The notes beneath the pieces are model-generated. The model was not told the origin of the DNA and made no database searches. It was given only the letters and a program-made list of their open reading frames with translations. From contig NC_081406.1 of assembly GCF_030272615.1 (NCBI RefSeq), forward strand, positions 190,328,891-190,392,890: a stretch of 64,000 bases of DNA, written 5' to 3'. Below are positions 59,184 through 64,000 of the stretch, one piece after another. Position numbers and translations under genes: made by a program. This stretch comes from Cryptomeria japonica (taxonomy: Eukaryota; Streptophyta; Pinopsida; Cupressales; Cupressaceae). Position 1 is the first letter of the stretch, and the number at the start of each line of letters is the position of its first letter.

Positions 59184-60176
59184 TCAGATTTCATTGACTT
59201 TCTCTTTTCCTTTATCATTTGATCCATCATTGTTAACCAGTGGATTTCTACTTCTAGAGAACTTAGCTATGTGTCCAACCTTATTGCATGCATAACATGT
59301 AACATTGTTCTTTTGAATTGATTTGCTAAAACTAGTATAATTGCTTGACCTGCACTGATTAGCCATATGTCCAAATTTTCCACATGCATAACATTTAACA
59401 TTCATTCTGCAATCTTTTGTCTTATGACCATACTTATTGCATTTAGAACATTGACTAGGAGCAAAATTATAGTTCTGATTTACTCTATTTCTACATTGCC
59501 TAGCCATGTGACCAAATTTATTACAAACAAAGCATCTACCTTTAAATTTCTAAGCATTAAACTACCTTACCGGTGCCTTCTGGTTTTGATCTTCATTTGC
59601 AGTACCAAAGCTTTGACCTTGTTCAAATCCAAGTCCACTGGAATCTCCATTTTGTCTTTGAATTTTCAATAATTCATCAAGTTGTTCTGAACTAACCTTG
59701 AATTTGTCCTTGTACTCACTTGCACTAGCTAGATCATCTCTTAGAATTATCATTTGTCTCTCAAATTCTTGTTCATTACTTTGGGATTGCACTAAATCAG
59801 TTCTCAACATATCATTTTCATGAACCAACCAGATGCATTCTTCAGATTTATCTTTCAGAGATCTCCCAAGGTTTTCCTCAATCATCTTTCGGTCTTCAAT
59901 CTCCTTTGAAATCCTCATAGTTAGGGCTTGCATTTCATTCCTCGTGACCATGTTCTCCTAACTCAACTTCTGACATCTTTCATTAAGGGCATCCTTCTCT
60001 TCCTAATTTTGTAGAAGTTCCTTCCTCCTAGCTTGAACATATGACAACCTCCCCTGTAGAATAAGATTGAATTCCTGAGCAGAATTCAATTCATCTTGTA
60101 ACTTCAAGTTCTTCATCCTTTCAACATCATAATCTTCAAGTGCTACCTCAAGTTGCTTCTCCAAACTCATATTCAT
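59184..60176 (-). pseudogene. E4 Gag: coiled coil and four CCHC zinc knuckles
   Basis: From ATG at 60176 (MNMSLEKQLEVALEDYD) one frame runs to 59184, about 330 codons, with four in-frame TAG stops (near 60003, 59955, 59559 and 59547). The first 190 residues are rich in Leu heptads (ENDMLRTDLVQSQSNEQEFE), then SSEQLDELLKIQR and SGLGFEQGQS, which match the region before the knuckle in plant copia Gag. Four knuckles follow: CFVCNKFGHMARQC, CSKCNKYGHKTKDC, CYACGKFGHMANQC, and a fourth with the last Cys replaced by Ser (CYACNKVGHIAKFS). The usual N-terminal UBN2 capsid domain is missing. It would bind RNA but may not form a particle alone. Confidence 0.85.
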
Positions 60177-60229
60177 GGATTCCAGATTCAGGATCTCCCT
60201 CAAGCTGTTAAACTTCCTCCGAGGCACAA

Positions 60230-60242
60230 GGCTTTGATACCA
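60230..60242 (-). other. E4 primer-binding site
   Basis: Minus strand TGGTATCAAAGCC, one base after the LTR end CCAACA, matches the initiator tRNA-Met type site TGGTATCAGAGCC with one change. Confidence 0.85.
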
Positions 60243-60243
60243 T

Positions 60244-61148
60244 TGTTGGAATCTAAGAACAATGAGAGTGGGGGGGGGGGGGGGGTGAATCCGTGTTCTA
60301 CCCGAATGATCAATTTTAACCTTATTAAAACATGCACTCACCAACCGGTAAACCGATACAAATAAGATTGAAAGAAGTAAAACAATCAATAAGCCAATCA
60401 CACAAATGAATACCATAACATAAAGAATTATATGTGGAAAACCTCAAAGAGGAAAAACCACAGTGGGATTTGTGACCCACAATATCAATCCACTAGCCAT
60501 ATGAAGAGATATTATAAAATATGGGGGCTTGCACATGTAGGAAGGCTTACAACCTAGAGCACACTGCTCATCACAAAGGAGTCATTGACTACAACTACTC
60601 TGAATAAGAAAACATAAAACTGAACTCATATAATGCATCTGCTATGCCTGATAGAGTTCTAGTTCAAGCTCTGTCTGTTCCGGTTCTAATACCCTAAACC
60701 CTTACTGGAATAACCTCTTACATAATCAACATTCCTCGCATTACAATTATCTCTCTCTCACTCATGTTGCATTACATCATATCTCTTACATATCACAAAA
60801 TGATCTAATCAACTAACCTATATAAATTTACAATCCTTCATACCTTATGTCGACTTACATAGATAATTACAAAATGAATATACATGTCAGCTCAATTACA
60901 TATATACATAAATATCAAAATTAATTGCCGATTGCCGGATCTCCCAAATGATGTCGGCCTCCTATACCTGTATCTTAATGAATTCATGTTGGCCCGTAAC
61001 GTCGATACCCATAGAATTCCTCCTATCGGTGAAGATACCTATCGATGTCGGTGCTGATGAAGTATCTGCTAGTAAACAACCAAACCAAAATATGTTGCCA
61101 TCAATGACAATATATTGAAACCAATAAAATGAGTGTCAATTGCCAACA
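60244..61148 (-). repeat. E4 5' LTR
   Basis: Plus-strand ends are TGTTGGAATCTAAGAACAAT and GTCAATTGCCAACA. It is the same length (905 bp) as the 3' LTR. A 16-base G run (60270-60285) has expanded from 7 in the other LTR. Confidence 0.9.
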
Positions 61149-62635
61149 CAGCAAACATCATACATGTAGGTTGTAGCCTATGTATGGTAGTTCTAGTTAT
61201 GTAGGACACAACACTATGCTCAGAAGGATATATTATATTTTGAGGTTACCAAACCAAACTCTTCGTCGAAGGGTCGGGCCGCTTTAGTTAGAAGAGGTGT
61301 GGGGGATTGCTAAGTCTTAGTTGGGTGGAAAAGCGCTTGAGTGATGCTCTTCCTCATGCAGTTGGCGGTCGATGTTTGAGGATGTATGCCAGGAAGGACA
61401 TCTGGACCACTATGTTTTACTTATGTACTCTTTAAGCTCAGTTGAAGCTTTCTTTGTAATCAAATATTCCTAAAGCAAATGGAAGTTTGAAAAGGATAAT
61501 GTATATGCATTTATATTTTTTATGAATATGACATTGTATATGTTTCATGATGAATGAATATGAAAAGTGATTTATTTCAATTATGTATATTGAAATGAAA
61601 AGGAAAAGATAATTTTTATTACTTGTATTTTGGAAATGCATTTCTTTCACTTGCGGGTTAAAACTTGGTAAAATGAAAGAGTAGAACAAAGGGGATGTTA
61701 CAGTCTTTGGTTTTTTAGGTGTTATCCTAGATCTAGAGTGTGAGTGAGATCTTGTGTTATCTCCTAGCATGAGTGGTGGTTCCTTTAGGGTTCCACATGG
61801 TCGGGTGGTTTCATGCCTTCTTCCATTGGGATATTCTTTGTTGGATTCTCTTGCGTGGATGTGAATCTTTTGTCTTATTAGCTTTGGATGGATACTTGTA
61901 GCAGATTGATGTATACGATTCATATGGTACATGTATGCAATGGATTCATGATGTAATTGTAATGTGAATGAGATTTATGTTCCTTGTTGTAAAATGATAT
62001 TGAATTCATGTATATGATAGATGATGTATAAGTAAACATAATGATGTATCGTGAGTATATTGGATATTGACTCATTAATGTCAATAAAGGCATTAGGTAT
62101 ATTGTTATGCAATATTGGAAATGTGGTAGATCATCTTGGAATTGGATTATGATGTTATAAATGAATAAGTAAATGGGGGTTAGGAATAGTTGGTTTGGTG
62201 CCCTAAAATGAACCAAAAGGATAATGGGTTATGTTAGATTATGCATTGAAAGTTAATGATTCTCATGATAAGGAAGATGGTAACTAATTGGGAAAAATGT
62301 AATTATTGTAATAGATGTTAATGGCTTCTTGATTTGGATGTGTTACGTGTTGTTGATAGTAAGTAATGGCATTGGAGTACCCTACGGAAAGTGTAAGTGG
62401 ATACATGTATGTTTTGAGATCATTATGGTTATGATGTTAATTCCGCTTGCATTATATGATGTTTGGATATGGATATGGTCATGGTGTTTTATGCATATAT
62501 GTTAAGTTAAACTATGATCTTATGTAGTGTTGGTTTACTATGTTGCATTAGTAGATGTTTTAAAATTTTTTTATCTCCATTTGTTAGTTAGTTTAGTTGT
62601 TTTCTCTAGGGTATTTTGGCGGGCATTACATAAGA

Positions 62636-63097
62636 TGCATATAATTAATGCATGAAGATAGAAGCAAAAATCCTTGCTTAACTATCTAAAATCATTTAAT
62701 ATCTTAGTTCTATCTCGATCACATTTGTTTCACAGGCAAACATAACATAAATTTATCTCAAACATAGAAAAAATATAGTAAATCCCTTAGTAGAGCACAT
62801 AACACATTTCATTAATAATTGAAGCCATCCAAATTAATAAAAATGTAGATGATAACACTTTTACAAAGAATCAAACAATATAATTATAATACAATACCCA
62901 AGTGAGATGAAGACTCTTTTACTTCTTGAAAAGGGTTAAATAGAATCATAATAATAATAATCACCAATTAAGAGGCCTGTGGATATAGAGTCTATAATTA
63001 GATGATGCACTTAGTAAGGTTATGACAAACAATCACATTGAAATCCTTTTGTTCCCCACATAACCCCTTTAACAATGTTTATATCATCAATCTAATT
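62636..63097. other. Unassigned AT-rich interval
   Basis: About 460 bp between the long LTR and the last copia element. No gene or repeat recognised. Confidence 0.5.
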
Positions 63098-63537
63098 TGT
63101 TAAGATCAATGAGATAATTCCCATCTCATAATATTATAAAAATTGAGATCATGTCAACCAACTCTGGTATTTCTAACACAAATATGCCAATCATTTGAGA
63201 TGTTAGTGAAGAATTGAGAAATACAACTTCAGAGATCCCAAGAACACTTGCAAGCAAATACCTATCACAAGAGAAGAATGGAAGCAAAAAAACAATAATG
63301 ACTTTGAAGAAAAAGATTATCATTCAGAGGGAATGAATAAAAAAATACAATACAATCCTTATAAAAGGAGATTATGCAACCCTAAAGCAACCCTAAAGGG
63401 ATAATGTGTATTTAATAATTAGAATAATTATTAAATACCTATAATATTATTAAATGCCTAAGTTTAGATTAAGTGTAGAGGATAATAGACTAATAATTAA
63501 ATAAAAAGTTATTAGCTAATACATGATAACTCTAACA
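63098..63537 (-). repeat. 3' LTR of a minus-strand copia element
   Basis: On the minus strand it runs TGTTAGAGTTATCATG to GATCTTAACA, 440 bp with TG...CA ends. The adjoining sequence at 63538-63550 reads, on the minus strand, TAAGGGGGGTG, a polypurine tract. A TATA-like CCTTTTATAAGG lies at 63357-63368. The left flank TAATT would be one TSD copy; the other lies outside the window. Confidence 0.75.
63357..63368 (-). promoter_or_regulatory. TATA box in the 63-kb copia LTR
   Basis: Minus strand CCTTTTATAAGG about 170 bp into the LTR, a fitting place for the U3 promoter of a short copia LTR. Confidence 0.45.
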
Positions 63538-64000
63538 CCCCCCCTTACGATGAACTTAGTGAGTAGTTAAAAACAACTAAGTACTAAAAATGCATGTAAA
63601 CAAAATACATGAAAGTAACAATGGGTCCCGACAACTAGGTTTGATGAGGTACCCAAGTATAAATGATCTCTCACAACTGAAGAAAAGGAAAAAACCTCAC
63701 AGGAAAAACTCCTCTCCTAAAGAGAGAAATACAAGTGAAGGATTGAAGAAACCTCCAAACAAGAGAATCTCCCATAAAAAAAGAACAAAGGATGAACATG
63801 AAGAACATCACTAAAGCATGAAGCTACAAACACTGTCGAAGAATAACTGTCGATCTGAAGAACCTCCATTGAAATAGAAGATGATCAGGTAGAGAAGACT
63901 GTAATCTGCATGAGTGCCCTCATATAACACTACTCAAATCAGATGACAAGCAAAGGAAAACAACTGAACTCGAAGATACAGATGGCAAAAACACCAAAGT
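63538..64000 (-). mobile_element. 3' internal end of a copia element, cut by the window
   Basis: This begins with the polypurine tract next to the 63098-63537 LTR and continues beyond the window edge. No Pol motif is visible in these 460 bases, which are probably 3' untranslated. The plus-strand open frame at 63590-63814 is not supported. Confidence 0.5.

Larger units (their letters stand above)
55361..61148 (-). mobile_element. E4: copia-type element without pol
   Basis: Two 905-bp LTRs (55361-56265 and 60244-61148) flank 3,978 bp. On the minus strand the first internal bases are ATGGTATCAAAGCC, a copia primer site one base from the usual form, and the last are AAAGGGGGAGAT, a copia polypurine tract. 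Flanks CAGTG and CAGCA differ by two transitions and both derive from CAGCG by single CpG decay events. The internal region has a short Gag with a coiled coil and four CCHC knuckles (60176 to 59184) and an unknown second reading frame (58702 to 56528). RT, RNase H, integrase and protease motifs are absent. LTRs differ by about 8 percent by eye. Confidence 0.88.
46504..62630 (+). mobile_element. Long gypsy-type single LTR split by two elements (TSD TAAGA)
   Basis: It starts TGTACTGCCCCTTCCCGAGT at 46504 and ends GGTATTTTGGCGGGCATTACA at 62630, with perfect TAAGA on both sides (46499-46503 and 62631-62635). After removing E5 and E4 it is about 5.4 kb. It is related to the LTR at 14858-19140 by its ends and by the CACCTGGCT-CGCAGGTCTG-type block (51749 here). 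A TATA box at 54284 sets plus orientation. No internal region belongs to it, so it is a solo LTR. Minus-strand open frames at 61438-61932 and 61920-62216 fall in it and look random. Confidence 0.8.

Noticed and set aside
61438-61932. 164-codon minus-strand open frame
   Set aside because: It lies in the U5 side of a solo LTR, has low-complexity composition and no domain; the element is a single LTR with no coding region.

Overview
The window is plant nuclear DNA made almost entirely of nested, decayed retrotransposons. I found no intact host gene, no rRNA gene, no functional tRNA gene and no CRISPR array. The lineage evidence is Ty1/copia elements primed by initiator tRNA-Met, Ty3/gypsy-like gag and retropepsin of plant type, a plant LINE with EN, RT and zf-RVT domains, a tRNA-derived SINE and a TRIM. 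The low GC, large old insertions and many single LTRs fit a large, slowly purged genome such as a gymnosperm. That placement is inference and I do not name a species.

Layout, left to right. 285-356: tRNA-Met-like head of a probable SINE, inside the 3' half of a gypsy-like element (E1, 357-3774, with 3' LTR 2658-3774). About 3838-11300: minus-strand LINE (ORF1, EN, RT, zf-RVT), broken by two single LTRs (4228-5633 with TSD GTGAC; 6363-7595). 12521-26125: E2, a complete LTR element with diverged LTRs that codes for a Gag-like acidic protein, a retropepsin and a G-patch but no RT, RNase H or integrase. E2 carries a 4.3 kb single LTR (14858-19140, itself holding a SINE with a 14-bp TSD) inside its reading frame, and a complete 371-bp TRIM in its 3' LTR. 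27212-43397: E3, minus strand, related to E1 and E2, with TSD GGTAT/GGTAC. E3 is interrupted by copia-type LTRs at 27607-28889, 31499-32596 and about 33399-34075, and by a 6 kb segment (about 35945-41925) holding an array of GC-rich imperfect palindromes, a TATA box and a decayed unknown reading frame of more than 1,000 codons. 43592-46410: diverged repeats of about 0.76 kb. 46504-62630: a second long gypsy-type single LTR with perfect TSD TAAGA, holding a near-complete copia element (E5, 46777-51708, TSD GGTTG) and a minus-strand copia-type element with no pol (E4, 55361-61148). 63098-64000: 3' LTR and 3' end of another minus-strand copia element that runs off the right edge.

How the parts relate. 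E1, E2 and E3 share LTR termini (near TGTAGTGTCCTAAATTGTAC) and a gag/protease-only design, so they would need RT and integrase from an autonomous partner. E4 shows the same strategy on the copia side: coiled-coil Gag with four CCHC knuckles plus an unknown second reading frame. Only E5 and the LINE carry recognisable reverse transcriptases, both interrupted by stops. Most readable stops are TAG, TAA or TGA where CAG, CAA or CGA would fit, and several LTR ends and TSD mismatches are transitions, consistent with cytosine deamination in silenced repeats. The most unusual items are the 36-41 kb segment with its palindrome array and unknown reading frame, the E2 gag/PR/G-patch element with repeated NPLYE motifs and serial 3' repeats, and E4.
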